Shown one piece after another: positions 16,258-24,757 of a DNA stretch of 33,636 nucleotides (the stretch's first letter is position 1; every line of letters begins with the position of its first letter). Both the position numbers and the translations under genes were made by a program. Origin of the DNA: Fibrobacter sp. (GTDB lineage Bacteria; Fibrobacterota; Fibrobacteria; Fibrobacterales; Fibrobacteraceae); NCBI GenBank assembly GCA_031271785.1, contig JAISUZ010000005.1, positions 1 through 33,636 of the forward strand. Direction: 5' to 3'. The notes under the pieces were generated by a model. It saw only the letters and a program-made list of their open reading frames with translations, searched no databases and was not told the origin of the DNA.

Positions 16258-17635
16258 AATCCGGAAATTTTTTGATTTGGGGCGTGTCCGCCTTGCGGCG
16301 GCCGGGCTGTATTTTTGCGGCAGCAAGCGGCCTGCAAAAACGGAGCCGCGCGGCTCTTCACCGGAATCTGCTTTCCGCGCCTCCGCCCGTACGGGTCACC
16401 ATCCCTCACGCATACTTCGGAAAACCAGGAATGGTAAACAGGGAATAGGGATTTGGGAATGGGGAATGGACAAAGGGCAAGACGATTCGGTTTACCAGGA
16501 ATTCCTGTCCGGTCCTGTACAAAGATATACCGGCATGGTCGAGTTTTCCAAGCAGGTACAGCAACCTGATCGGGAACAGTACTGCTCCCGCCGTTCTGAA
16601 CGCACTTGTCATCCTGAACTTGTTTCAGGATCAACATCCAGACTCCAAACCAAATCCTGTACCTTATCCCTTGTCCCAAGCGTACTACTCTGCCTTCTTT
16701 TTGCCGTATCGTCATTCGCCGAAGACTATTTTAAAAAAGCAAACGAACTCTACGACCGGGGGAATTTCCGGGAAGCGGTCGCCTTTTACCGGGCAGCCAT
16801 CCGTGAAGAACAATACGAACCCTTCGCGTGGTTTAATTTAGGCAACACACTCGTACACCTCGGGCGCAATGAAGTTGCGCTCACGGCTTACAAACGCGCC
16901 GCGGAACTCATGCCGGACCTCACCAAAGCGTGGCAGCTCATGGGAGACATCTATTATTTGGGCGGCAATCTCGGAGAAGCGATGGTCGCTTACCACCGGG
17001 CGCTCGAACTCGGCGAAGACTCGGACCACCTGCACTTTGCGCTCGCGGAATGTTATTTAAAAGGGCGTGACTTTACGCTCGCGCAAAAGCATTTTGAGCG
17101 CGCCGTTTACCTGAACCCCGACAGAATGGACGCCTGGTATGGACTTGCGGAAGTTTACGAGAAACTCGGGTATTACGAATACGCATTGAAAACCCTGAAA
17201 AACGCGCTTCAACTCACGGTAAGCGCGGGCGCGGATGTGTATTTCACCATTTCCCACTATTACACAAAAATGGATTCCACGCGGAAAGCCTTAAACGCCA
17301 TGGAAGACGGCCTCTTGATTCAACCGGAAAACGCCGATGCCCGCCGTTATTTGGCGCAAATGTACTTGCGTGCGGAATCGCCGTGGATGGCTATTTTTGT
17401 ATTGGAAGAAGGTTTAAACTATAAAAAAAACGTGCGTGAACTCGAAGTTGATTTAGGCTTGATTTACTTTGAGCAAAAGCGTTACGATGAAGCCTTTGAA
17501 TATTTCCTTTCCGCTTACCGAAAAGGGAGTGCGGAAGGCCGGCTCGGCGCGGAAAATGTCGGCAATATTTGGTATAACGCCGGCGATTTGGAACGCGCCG
17601 AACGGGTCTATCAACGGATTCGAGAAAAAAAGTAG
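16247..17635 (+). CDS. TPR protein of the TonB2-type operon, with repeat-derived N-terminal extension
   Basis: Residues 159-462 contain TPR repeats (AFYRAAIREEQYEPFAWFNL, VALTAYKRAAELMPDLTKAW and further units), as in the TPR partner that closes TonB2/TtpC operons. A signal-like hydrophobic stretch covers residues 139-158 (TLSLVPSVLLCLLFAVSSFA), so the TPR part is probably periplasmic. The TTG at 16247 overlaps tonB by 11 bp and has AAAGGAG 7 nt before it, but between it and the signal lie about 130 residues encoded by repeat R3 copy D, low-complexity DNA and a palindrome. An in-frame ATG at 16535 could start a shorter form; no ATG, GTG or TTG lies closer to the signal. Confidence 0.78.
   Translation: MYNKIRKFFDLGRVRLAAAGLYFCGSKRPAKTEPRGSSPESAFRASARTGHHPSRILRKTRNGKQGIGIWEWGMDKGQDDSVYQEFLSGPVQRYTGMVEFSKQVQQPDREQYCSRRSERTCHPELVSGSTSRLQTKSCTLSLVPSVLLCLLFAVSSFAEDYFKKANELYDRGNFREAVAFYRAAIREEQYEPFAWFNLGNTLVHLGRNEVALTAYKRAAELMPDLTKAWQLMGDIYYLGGNLGEAMVAYHRALELGEDSDHLHFALAECYLKGRDFTLAQKHFERAVYLNPDRMDAWYGLAEVYEKLGYYEYALKTLKNALQLTVSAGADVYFTISHYYTKMDSTRKALNAMEDGLLIQPENADARRYLAQMYLRAESPWMAIFVLEEGLNYKKNVRELEVDLGLIYFEQKRYDEAFEYFLSAYRKGSAEGRLGAENVGNIWYNAGDLERAERVYQRIREKK
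16281..16411 (+). repeat. Dispersed repeat R3, copy D
   Basis: This is the inverted partner of 12133-12283. It starts GGCGTGTCCGCC and ends ATCCCTCACGC. It lies within the open frame of the TPR gene just past the tonB stop, and is read without a stop codon in that frame. Confidence 0.85.
16608..16632. repeat. Palindromic repeat unit (CCTGAA/TTCAGG hairpin)
   Basis: A 25-bp palindrome-like unit has arms GTCATCCTGAA and TTCAGGATC around a short loop. This resembles widely dispersed intergenic palindromes of many bacteria. In the TPR frame it encodes HPELVSGS (from residue 122). Confidence 0.7.
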
Positions 17636-17643
17636 GGACGAAC

Positions 17644-18759
17644 ATGAAAAAAAAGAAATCATGGAAAACACCGGCAATACAAACCGCTAATCTATTTGCG
17701 GAAGACACCATTCACGCCGTATTGGAATCCATCGCTCAAGGGAAACACCCGGGCATGAAAAAACCGGATGTGCTGTACGAAGCTTTGGATGAACAATTAA
17801 ACAAAATAGAGAATGTAAAAAACGCCGAAACGCAGTTAAAATTACTCGCCCTTCTTCTCGGCACGGACGCCGTTCTCAAAACGCTGGATGACGACGATTA
17901 CGATGATTTTTTAGAACTTTATACCGACACATCCGCTTTCTTTATCGAACTCGCGAAAGAGTTTGAAGATAAAAAAACGGTAATGGATCTTATCTTTGAT
18001 TTGATCATGAACCATTCCGGAGAGGACGGAAGATCGGCTGTATTTCTATCGCTATCCGAAATGTTCGATGAAAAGCAAAACCTCGGCTTTTTGCAATCCC
18101 TCTTTCAGGTTTTCGAATCGGGAAAGACACCGGAAAATTCTCATTCCATATTGGAAGCGATCCGCGACGTCGCCGATGGCTTGAACATCCCCGAGGAATA
18201 CGCGCGCGCGAGCTTTATGCAAAATCCGGAACGCTCGAATCACATGCTTTTAGATGTAGCGAATGCTTATTTCACCTCCGGAAATCTCTCCGAAACCAAA
18301 CGCCTCTTGGACGAAGTTAAAAACCCGGATCCGGAAGACGAAAGAGAGTTTTTAGACCTTTCCGCCGGTTATTATTATAAAACCGGGAATGTCGCCCGGG
18401 CAATCGAACTTGCCGAACGTTTGTACGAAAGATACCCGGAACTTTTTAACCTGGCGCGCTTAACGCAAATAGTCCCGGCTCCGCGCCGTAAAGAATTATT
18501 GGATAACTACGAAAATCGAATGCTTCCCGAAAATGACGATGCTGTTCTCCCTTACATTGATCTTTTGATCTCCGTAGAAGATTTTGAACGGCTTTCTCAA
18601 ATTTTAGACCGTTACGCACAAACGCTCACTATTTTTCCGGCGGAAATACTGAATGAGTATTCGGAACGCCTGGAAAATTGCGGAAAAACGGAACTTGCCC
18701 GAAAAATCAGGGATTGGACGGTGGAAGAACCCGAAGAAGTAGAAACGGACGAGGAATAA
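17644..18759 (+). CDS. Helical-repeat protein of unknown function
   Basis: The 371-residue acidic cytoplasmic protein has no signal peptide. It is almost wholly helical: residues 60-150 are Asp/Glu/Leu-rich (TLDDDDYDDFLELYTDTSAF) and residues 195-300 contain TPR-like pairs (LLDVANAYFTSGNLSETKRL, LSAGYYYKTGNVARAIELAE). The C-terminus is EEPEEVETDEE. It may act as a scaffold; resemblance to DUF6880-type proteins is possible but not established. It starts 8 bp after the TPR gene with AGGGA before the ATG, so it is probably the last gene of the TonB operon, although no such gene is a standard part of those systems. Confidence 0.7.
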   Translation: MKKKKSWKTPAIQTANLFAEDTIHAVLESIAQGKHPGMKKPDVLYEALDEQLNKIENVKNAETQLKLLALLLGTDAVLKTLDDDDYDDFLELYTDTSAFFIELAKEFEDKKTVMDLIFDLIMNHSGEDGRSAVFLSLSEMFDEKQNLGFLQSLFQVFESGKTPENSHSILEAIRDVADGLNIPEEYARASFMQNPERSNHMLLDVANAYFTSGNLSETKRLLDEVKNPDPEDEREFLDLSAGYYYKTGNVARAIELAERLYERYPELFNLARLTQIVPAPRRKELLDNYENRMLPENDDAVLPYIDLLISVEDFERLSQILDRYAQTLTIFPAEILNEYSERLENCGKTELARKIRDWTVEEPEEVETDEE

Positions 18760-18779
18760 TTATATTTGGTGCGGTGAAA

Positions 18780-20309
18780 ATGACGGCCAACTCCGAAAAT
18801 AATAAACGCATCGCCAAGAATACACTATTCTTGTATTTCCGGATGCTGCTCACCATGGGGATCAGTCTTTATACTTCCCGTGTGGTATTAAGCACGCTCG
18901 GAGTGGAAGATTTCGGTATTTACGGAGTGGTCGGCGGCGTTGTAGCCATGTTTTCATTCATCAATTCTTCTTTGAGCAGCGCCACTTCCCGGTTTTTAAC
19001 TTTTTCTCTGAGTAAAGGTGATACGGAAGATTTAAAGAAAACATTTTCTTCGGCATTGACCATTCATATCCTTATCGCGTTCGTTATCTTGATTTTAGCG
19101 GAAACCATCGGATTATGGTTTTTAGAAAATAAATTGGTGATCCCCGAGTATCGAATGTCTGCCGCGCGATGGGTGTATCAGTTTTCCGTTTTAAGTACGC
19201 TTATTGCCATTACGCAGGTTCCCTATAATGCCGTTATTATTTCTCATGAACGGATGCATATTTATGCTTATGTGGAAATCTTAAACGTGAGCCTGAAATT
19301 GGGCGTTGTATATTTATTGGTTATCGGGAATTTTGATAAGCTGATTTTATACGCGGCGTTAATATTCGTTGTATCCGTATTGATTGCGATGATCTACCGG
19401 ATTTATTGTTTGAAAAAATTTACGGTTTGTAAATATAAATTCGAATGGAATAAAAAATACATTTATCCCATGCTTTCCTTTTCCGGCTGGGATCTATACG
19501 GAAATATGAGCGTTGTTGCCAGAACTCAAGGCGTGAATGTGCTTTTAAATCTCTTTTTCGGCGCGGTATTAAATGCGGCGAACGGCATTGCGGTTCAGGT
19601 TCAGGGGGCGGTAATGGCGTTTGCCAATAATATTATTACCGCCGTTCGCCCGCAAATCGTAAAAAGCTATGCCGCACGGAATTATTCTTATACCATCAAA
19701 TTAGTATTGAACGCGGCAAAATACATTTACTTGTTGTTATTGGTTTTGTCACTGCCGTTGATACTTGAAATGAATTTTATTTTGAATCTTTGGCTGAAAA
19801 ATGTGCCGCCTCATGCGGTTTCTTTTTGCCGGTTAACCTTGCTGTTTAATTTTTTTGCCACGATGTCATTTGTGGTAGTGAGCGCCATACACGCCACCGG
19901 AAACATTAAAAGACCGAGTTTGATTAACGGTTCTTTATATTTGGCGGTAATCCCTGTTTCGTATGCAGCATTTAAGTTCAACGGAATCCCCGAATTTCCT
20001 TACCTTTGCAATGTGTTGTTTATATTTATCGGGATGTTGTCCAACGTTTATACCTTGAAATTATACTTACCGGAATTTTCGATTAGAAAATTTATTTTAA
20101 ACGTATTAAGCGTTTGTTTATTGATCTCATTTGTTTCTTTTCTTGCTTCTTACGGCATCAGGGAAAAACTTCCGGAAGGTTTTTTACGGTTTTTTACTGT
20201 TTCGGCAGTTTCAACGATTATAATTGCCGGGATGACCTACTTTATCGCTATAGATAAGCAAACCAAACAATTGGTAAAGGAAAAGATTGCTCGAAAATGG
20301 AAAAATTAG
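18780..20309 (+). CDS. Wzx-type polysaccharide flippase, copy 1
   Basis: The 509-residue product has about 12-14 hydrophobic membrane segments in the pattern of the MATE/MVF-like oligosaccharide flippases (e.g. FSFINSSLSSATSRFLTFSL, VPYNAVIISHERM). It should move lipid-linked repeat units from cytoplasm to periplasm for O-antigen or capsule assembly. It starts 20 bp after the helical-repeat gene; the ATG at 18780 is chosen because it matches the start of the paralogue at 22482 (MTxxSENNKRIAKNT). The glycosyltransferase start overlaps its end. The AT-rich composition contrasts with the genes upstream and suggests a transferred locus. Confidence 0.9.
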   Translation: MTANSENNKRIAKNTLFLYFRMLLTMGISLYTSRVVLSTLGVEDFGIYGVVGGVVAMFSFINSSLSSATSRFLTFSLSKGDTEDLKKTFSSALTIHILIAFVILILAETIGLWFLENKLVIPEYRMSAARWVYQFSVLSTLIAITQVPYNAVIISHERMHIYAYVEILNVSLKLGVVYLLVIGNFDKLILYAALIFVVSVLIAMIYRIYCLKKFTVCKYKFEWNKKYIYPMLSFSGWDLYGNMSVVARTQGVNVLLNLFFGAVLNAANGIAVQVQGAVMAFANNIITAVRPQIVKSYAARNYSYTIKLVLNAAKYIYLLLLVLSLPLILEMNFILNLWLKNVPPHAVSFCRLTLLFNFFATMSFVVVSAIHATGNIKRPSLINGSLYLAVIPVSYAAFKFNGIPEFPYLCNVLFIFIGMLSNVYTLKLYLPEFSIRKFILNVLSVCLLISFVSFLASYGIREKLPEGFLRFFTVSAVSTIIIAGMTYFIAIDKQTKQLVKEKIARKWKN

Positions 20310-21277
20310 TCAGCATACTCACCCCTTGTTACAATGGTGAAAAACTTATATGGCGTTTATTGGATTCCATTCTCGCTCAAACTTATCCCCGTATTGAAAT
20401 GTTTATCATTGACGACGGCTCTATGGACCGTTCGGCGGAAGTCATTCAATCTTATATTCCCCGGTTTGAAAGCAGGGGATATTCTCTGACTTATATTTAT
20501 CAGAAAAATTCGGGACAATCGGTAGCGATCAATAACGGATTAAAACTCATTACCGGAGATTATTTCGTGTGGCCGGATAGCGATGATTGGTATGCCGTGA
20601 GCGATGCCATACAGCAGATGGTTGGTGTTCTTGAGGCAAGTGATGATTCCGTAAGTATGGTTCGGTGCGAATACTGTATTTTGGATGAAAATACATTGGA
20701 AAAACTCGGAACTTATGAAGTAAACGAGCAAACAAAAGGAAAAACTGATTTATTTACCGATTGCTTGTTTGAGCAAAACGGATATTGGTTTGCTCCTGGC
20801 GGATATATGGCGAAGGCAAAAAAAATAGAGGAGACGATTCCCGGTAAAGAAATTTATACGGATCAGAATGCCGGGCAAAACTGGCAGTTGATGCTGCCTT
20901 TACTCTATGGAAATAAATGTTTAACGATAGAAAATTTTTTATATAATTATTTAGTGAGAACCGATTCTCATTCTCGGGGACAGTACTCGTCATTGGAACA
21001 GCTATTGTTAAAATATAATACTCATGAAAATACGATCCTCGCTACGATTGATAAAATTGAGAATATGCCGGTTACCGAAAGAAGAAGATATCAACGTGTG
21101 ATTCGGTTGAAATATGCGAAGCTGCGGTTTGAGACCGGCGTACATTTTAGAGATGCAAAAACAATAAAAGAAAATGCTAATATTGGAGTCTTGAAGATTT
21201 TTTTAATTCAAACTTTAAAGAAAAAACTGCCCCTGATTCGGAAAAAAATCTTTGCTCAATCACAGGTGAAAAGATGA
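20297..21277 (+). CDS. Family 2 glycosyltransferase
   Basis: The 326-residue product has a GT-A fold: VSILTPCYNGEKLIWRLLDS, the nucleotide-binding DDGS (39-42) and the metal-binding DSDD (94-97). It should transfer a sugar from a nucleotide donor to the growing repeat unit at the inner membrane; donor and acceptor cannot be read. The C-terminal 130 residues have no recognisable motif. It overlaps the flippase by 13 bp and the following FrhB-like gene as ATGA. Confidence 0.9.
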   Translation: MEKLVSILTPCYNGEKLIWRLLDSILAQTYPRIEMFIIDDGSMDRSAEVIQSYIPRFESRGYSLTYIYQKNSGQSVAINNGLKLITGDYFVWPDSDDWYAVSDAIQQMVGVLEASDDSVSMVRCEYCILDENTLEKLGTYEVNEQTKGKTDLFTDCLFEQNGYWFAPGGYMAKAKKIEETIPGKEIYTDQNAGQNWQLMLPLLYGNKCLTIENFLYNYLVRTDSHSRGQYSSLEQLLLKYNTHENTILATIDKIENMPVTERRRYQRVIRLKYAKLRFETGVHFRDAKTIKENANIGVLKIFLIQTLKKKLPLIRKKIFAQSQVKR

Positions 21278-22449
21278 ATATCAATCAAGCGGGTTATAAT
21301 CTCTGTTCCGGTTGCGGCGTGTGTGTCACGGCGTGTCCTTACGGCGCCATTACTTTTGATCTTAATACGGATGGTTTTTATGAACCGGTTGTAAATGCTG
21401 AAAAATGCATTGATTGCGGTATTTGCACGAAAGTTTGTTATAAATATTTGCCTGCTAAAGAACCGTTTGAAAATACGTTTCAAGAAAAACCGGTTTACGG
21501 CGCGTGGAGTAAGAATATTGAAACGGTCAAAACTTCAAGCTCCGGCGGAGTCGGTTATGAATTAACGGCTTATTTTTCCGAAAAGGGTTACAAAGTATGC
21601 GGATGTATTTTTGATGCGCCCTGTGACAATTGTAAACATATTATTGTGGAAACGGTAGGAGATTTGGAAAAAATAAAAACCTCCAAATATCTGCAAAGCA
21701 ATACCGTTGAAGCATTTTCCGGATTCAAAAAAAATGAAAAATATCTTGTGATTGGAACGCCGTGTCAAATTTACGGGTTACGGAAATATATCCGGCTGAA
21801 AAAGTGGGAAGAAAATTTTATTTTAGTGGATTTCTTCTGCCACGGAACGCCGAGTTTTAACTTGTGGAAAAAGTATAAAGAATATCTTCATCGAAAACAC
21901 GGACTTTCGTTAACGTTAAAAAATGTGAATTTCAGAGAAAAAAACGTGGAATCGAAATGGCAAAACAATGCGATTTTAACTCAAGATTCTTCGGATAAGG
22001 AATGGGTGCAAAACCGGGCTTTTTCCGAAAATTTATTCTTTAAGTTTTTTCTCAATGAATCGTGCCAGAATAAAGCCTGCTATGAGTGTAAATTACGGTT
22101 GGATCATTGTGCCTCCGATATTCGTATCGCCGATTTTTGGGGAAAGAAATATGCCGGAAACGAATGGGGCGTAAGTCTTGTTATTACGAATACCGAAAAA
22201 GGGGAACAAACTTTTGATGAGATTAAGCCTAAGTTAGAAATAGAAGCCGCAAATTTTGATGATTTACAGAATTCTCAAGGGAAACGTTTCAATGTACCCA
22301 ACCAGAAACGAGAAGCGATTTTAAAAGAATTGCAAGGCGAGAAAACATTGGAAAAAATATATCGAAAACATTTTGCATTGAAAGAATGGTATAGAAAATC
22401 GATAATCGGGAGAGGGGTTTCGTTTATAAAAAGGAGAGCGCTAAAATGA
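21274..22449 (+). CDS. FrhB-like two-[4Fe-4S] protein of the polysaccharide locus, copy 1
   Basis: The 391-residue product has two ferredoxin motifs at the N-terminus: Cys11-14-17-21 (CSGCGVCVTACP) and Cys45-48-51-55. The FrhB/FdhB-like domains follow (GTPCQIYGLRKY, FFCHGTPS, CYECK and IRIADFWG). This family is related to the beta subunit of F420-reducing hydrogenase and is common in capsule loci beside pyruvyl-transferase-family genes; its reaction there is not settled. Flavin-dependent redox modification of a sugar is an inference. ATG overlaps the preceding stop as ATGA with AGGTGA before it. Confidence 0.88.
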   Translation: MNINQAGYNLCSGCGVCVTACPYGAITFDLNTDGFYEPVVNAEKCIDCGICTKVCYKYLPAKEPFENTFQEKPVYGAWSKNIETVKTSSSGGVGYELTAYFSEKGYKVCGCIFDAPCDNCKHIIVETVGDLEKIKTSKYLQSNTVEAFSGFKKNEKYLVIGTPCQIYGLRKYIRLKKWEENFILVDFFCHGTPSFNLWKKYKEYLHRKHGLSLTLKNVNFREKNVESKWQNNAILTQDSSDKEWVQNRAFSENLFFKFFLNESCQNKACYECKLRLDHCASDIRIADFWGKKYAGNEWGVSLVITNTEKGEQTFDEIKPKLEIEAANFDDLQNSQGKRFNVPNQKREAILKELQGEKTLEKIYRKHFALKEWYRKSIIGRGVSFIKRRALK

Positions 22450-22478
22450 AAATAGGGATAATGGTAAAAAGTAAATAA
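22446..22478 (+). pseudogene. Ten-codon relic resembling the start of a pyruvyl-transferase gene
   Basis: ATG (22446) overlaps the FrhB-like stop as ATGA. AAGGAG at 22431-22436 is a strong ribosome-binding site 9 nt before it. The peptide is MKIGIMVKSK then stop. The intact pyruvyl-transferase-family gene at 27100 begins MKIGIL in the same kind of ATGA overlap. A 5' relic left by deletion is the best explanation; a coupling leader for the flippase (start 4 nt later) is the alternative. Confidence 0.45.
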
Positions 22479-22481
22479 TTC

Positions 22482-24014
22482 ATGACAACAACTTCCGAAA
22501 ACAATAAACGCATCGCCAAGAATACCATGTTCCTGTATTTCCGGACACTTCTGGTGATGTTTGTAACTCTTTACACCTCGCGTGTAGTGCTTAACACGCT
22601 TGGGGTTGAAGATTTTGGTATTTATAATGTGGTGGGGGGAGTGGTTATGATGTTATCCTTCCTTAACTCATCAATGGCATCGGCTTCCACCCGGTTTATC
22701 ACTTTCGAGTTGGGAACCGGAAATCAGGAATTATTAAAAAAAGTGTTTTCGGTTAGCTGTACCTTACATTTTTTGATTGCCATAATATGTGTTTTGTTAT
22801 TGGAAATTATTGGCGTATGGTTTTTGAATTATAAAATGAATATTACTCCCGATCGAATGGGGGCAGCCAACTGGGTATTTCAATTCGCCATATTTAGTTT
22901 TTTTGTTACGATTATTTCGGTACCCTATAATGCCGCTATTATTGCGCATGAAAAAATGAGCGCATTTGCCTACATCTCTATTTTGGAAGTTTCATTAAAG
23001 TTGTTTATTGTTTTTCTGTTGAACTGGATTGATTTTGATAAATTAAAACTCTATGCGGTTTTGATGTGTTTGGTTTCGGTGCTTTTACGTTTGATTTACA
23101 GCAGGTATTGTAAAAAACATTTTGAAGAATGCCGGAAACATCAATTTTTGTTTGACGGCGATTTGTTTAAAAAAATGTTCGGTTATGTTGGCTGGAGTTT
23201 ATATATCCAGTTATCTTACACCTCTTATCTGCAAGGGATCGGTATTTTATTAAATCTGTTTTTCGGAGTGGTAGCCAATGCGGCTAGAGGAATTGCGGTA
23301 CAGATTCAGCATGCGGTGTTGCAGTTTATTACCAATTTTCAAATGGCTGCCAATCCGCAAATTATCAAATACTATTCGCAAAAGCGGAACGAAGAAATGT
23401 TTAACTTGGTATTCCGGAGTTGTAAATTTTCTTTTTTCCTGCTGCTGATGCTGTGTATTCCTCTTCAATTTTATATGGATGTGGTACTGCGGCTTTGGTT
23501 AAAAAATGTGCCTGATTATGCGGTTCTTTTTTCCCGGTTGGCTTTAGTGATTTCTTTAATTAATATCATCACGCTCCCCTTACAAACCATTGTGCAAGCT
23601 ACCGGAAAATTAAAAATAAACAGTCTGTTGATCGGTACTTGCAATTTAATGATTTTGCCGTTTTCTTACCTTTTTCTCCGGATGGGGAATCCTCCCCAAA
23701 CCGTTTATTATGTGTGTATTTTCTTTTATGTGCTAGTATTGGTTATCCGGTTATACATAGGGAAACGTTTGGTAGATCTCCCTGTAATTCGATTTTTACT
23801 GAAAGTTCTCTTTCCGTGCATGGGTATCACACTGGTCTCTGTCATTATTTGTTATTTTGTGAACATACACATGGAAAGAGATTTTATTGGTTTGTTGTGT
23901 TTTTCGGCCGTTTCAACATTGCTGATCGGTACTTTAGTCTTTGGGGTTGGATTTAATAAAAATGAAAGAAAAGTGATCATTAGAAAAATATCTGGTAAAT
24001 TGAGGAAACAATGA
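22482..24014 (+). CDS. Wzx-type polysaccharide flippase, copy 2
   Basis: The 510-residue paralogue of 18780-20309 shares the N-terminus (SENNKRIAKNT, then FLYFR, LYTSRVV, TLGVEDFGIY, VPYNA) and the same multi-spanning layout. It should flip lipid-linked oligosaccharide. No ribosome-binding site precedes it beyond that of the 10-codon frame ending 3 bp before its ATG, so it may be translated by reinitiation. It overlaps the acyltransferase gene as ATGA. Confidence 0.9.
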   Translation: MTTTSENNKRIAKNTMFLYFRTLLVMFVTLYTSRVVLNTLGVEDFGIYNVVGGVVMMLSFLNSSMASASTRFITFELGTGNQELLKKVFSVSCTLHFLIAIICVLLLEIIGVWFLNYKMNITPDRMGAANWVFQFAIFSFFVTIISVPYNAAIIAHEKMSAFAYISILEVSLKLFIVFLLNWIDFDKLKLYAVLMCLVSVLLRLIYSRYCKKHFEECRKHQFLFDGDLFKKMFGYVGWSLYIQLSYTSYLQGIGILLNLFFGVVANAARGIAVQIQHAVLQFITNFQMAANPQIIKYYSQKRNEEMFNLVFRSCKFSFFLLLMLCIPLQFYMDVVLRLWLKNVPDYAVLFSRLALVISLINIITLPLQTIVQATGKLKINSLLIGTCNLMILPFSYLFLRMGNPPQTVYYVCIFFYVLVLVIRLYIGKRLVDLPVIRFLLKVLFPCMGITLVSVIICYFVNIHMERDFIGLLCFSAVSTLLIGTLVFGVGFNKNERKVIIRKISGKLRKQ

Positions 24015-24757
24015 AACAGAAAATAAAAAGGACTTTAGCTGTTTTAAGGTATCTGCCGTGGAGTATTTATTTCAATTTTCATTACTTACCTTTGAAGCAG
24101 GCTTTAAAATTGCCTGTTTTACTGTATAAGCCCGAATTAAGGCGCTGCAAAGGAACTGTTATCATAGAGTCCGACTATATTCGGCGCGGTATGATTCGTT
24201 TGGGTTTCAGACAAGGCGCATTGTTCCCCGATAGTGGGATTACTTGGGATAATTACGGAGGAAAAGTGGTGTTTAGAGGGAGGTGTACTATCGGTAATGC
24301 TTCTGCGATTGTAGTTCGAAAAACCGGGAATATTGTTTTTGGAAATCGTTTTATGGCTACCTGTTCATTTAAACTTTATTCTTGTTATCAAATTGTATTT
24401 GAAGAAAAAGTACGTTTTGGTTGGGATAGTATTGTGGTGGATTCTTCGCTTCATAAGATAAAGGATATGAATAACCAGCAAGTCGGCAAAGGATTTGCTC
24501 CCATTTTATTCGGTAAAAATAATTGGATATCCAGTCGTTGTTTTGTTTTACAAGGGACAAAAACGCCTGATTATTGTATTTTTGGAGCAGGCTCTATTTT
24601 GAATAAGGATTATAGCTCCAATCCGACTCATATTTTAATGGCAGGGAATCCGTTAACCGTAAAAAAACAGGGAATATGGCGGGATCTTGCCGATGATGCG
24701 CTTGAATATGAATATGTAGAAGATATTTTGGAGAAAGATGATTCGAATTACCGATAA
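24011..24757 (+). CDS. Left-handed beta-helix acyltransferase, copy 1
   Basis: The 248-residue product has hexapeptide-type repeats (RCTIGNASAIVVRKTGNIVF, NNWISSRCFVLQGTKTPDYC, IFGAGSILNKDYSSN) preceded by a conserved N-terminal helix-loop section. His154 in VDSSLHKIKD sits where the family has its likely catalytic His. It probably O- or N-acetylates a sugar of the repeat unit using acetyl-CoA. It overlaps the flippase as ATGA and the FrhB-like gene by 20 bp. It is a paralogue of 32287-33024. Confidence 0.85.
   Translation: MKQKIKRTLAVLRYLPWSIYFNFHYLPLKQALKLPVLLYKPELRRCKGTVIIESDYIRRGMIRLGFRQGALFPDSGITWDNYGGKVVFRGRCTIGNASAIVVRKTGNIVFGNRFMATCSFKLYSCYQIVFEEKVRFGWDSIVVDSSLHKIKDMNNQQVGKGFAPILFGKNNWISSRCFVLQGTKTPDYCIFGAGSILNKDYSSNPTHILMAGNPLTVKKQGIWRDLADDALEYEYVEDILEKDDSNYR

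Noticed and set aside
16221-16715. Minus-strand open frame through the repeats at the TPR gene start
   Set aside because: It consists almost wholly of repeat DNA, has no domain and no start signal. It shows only that the repeats are poor in stop codons.
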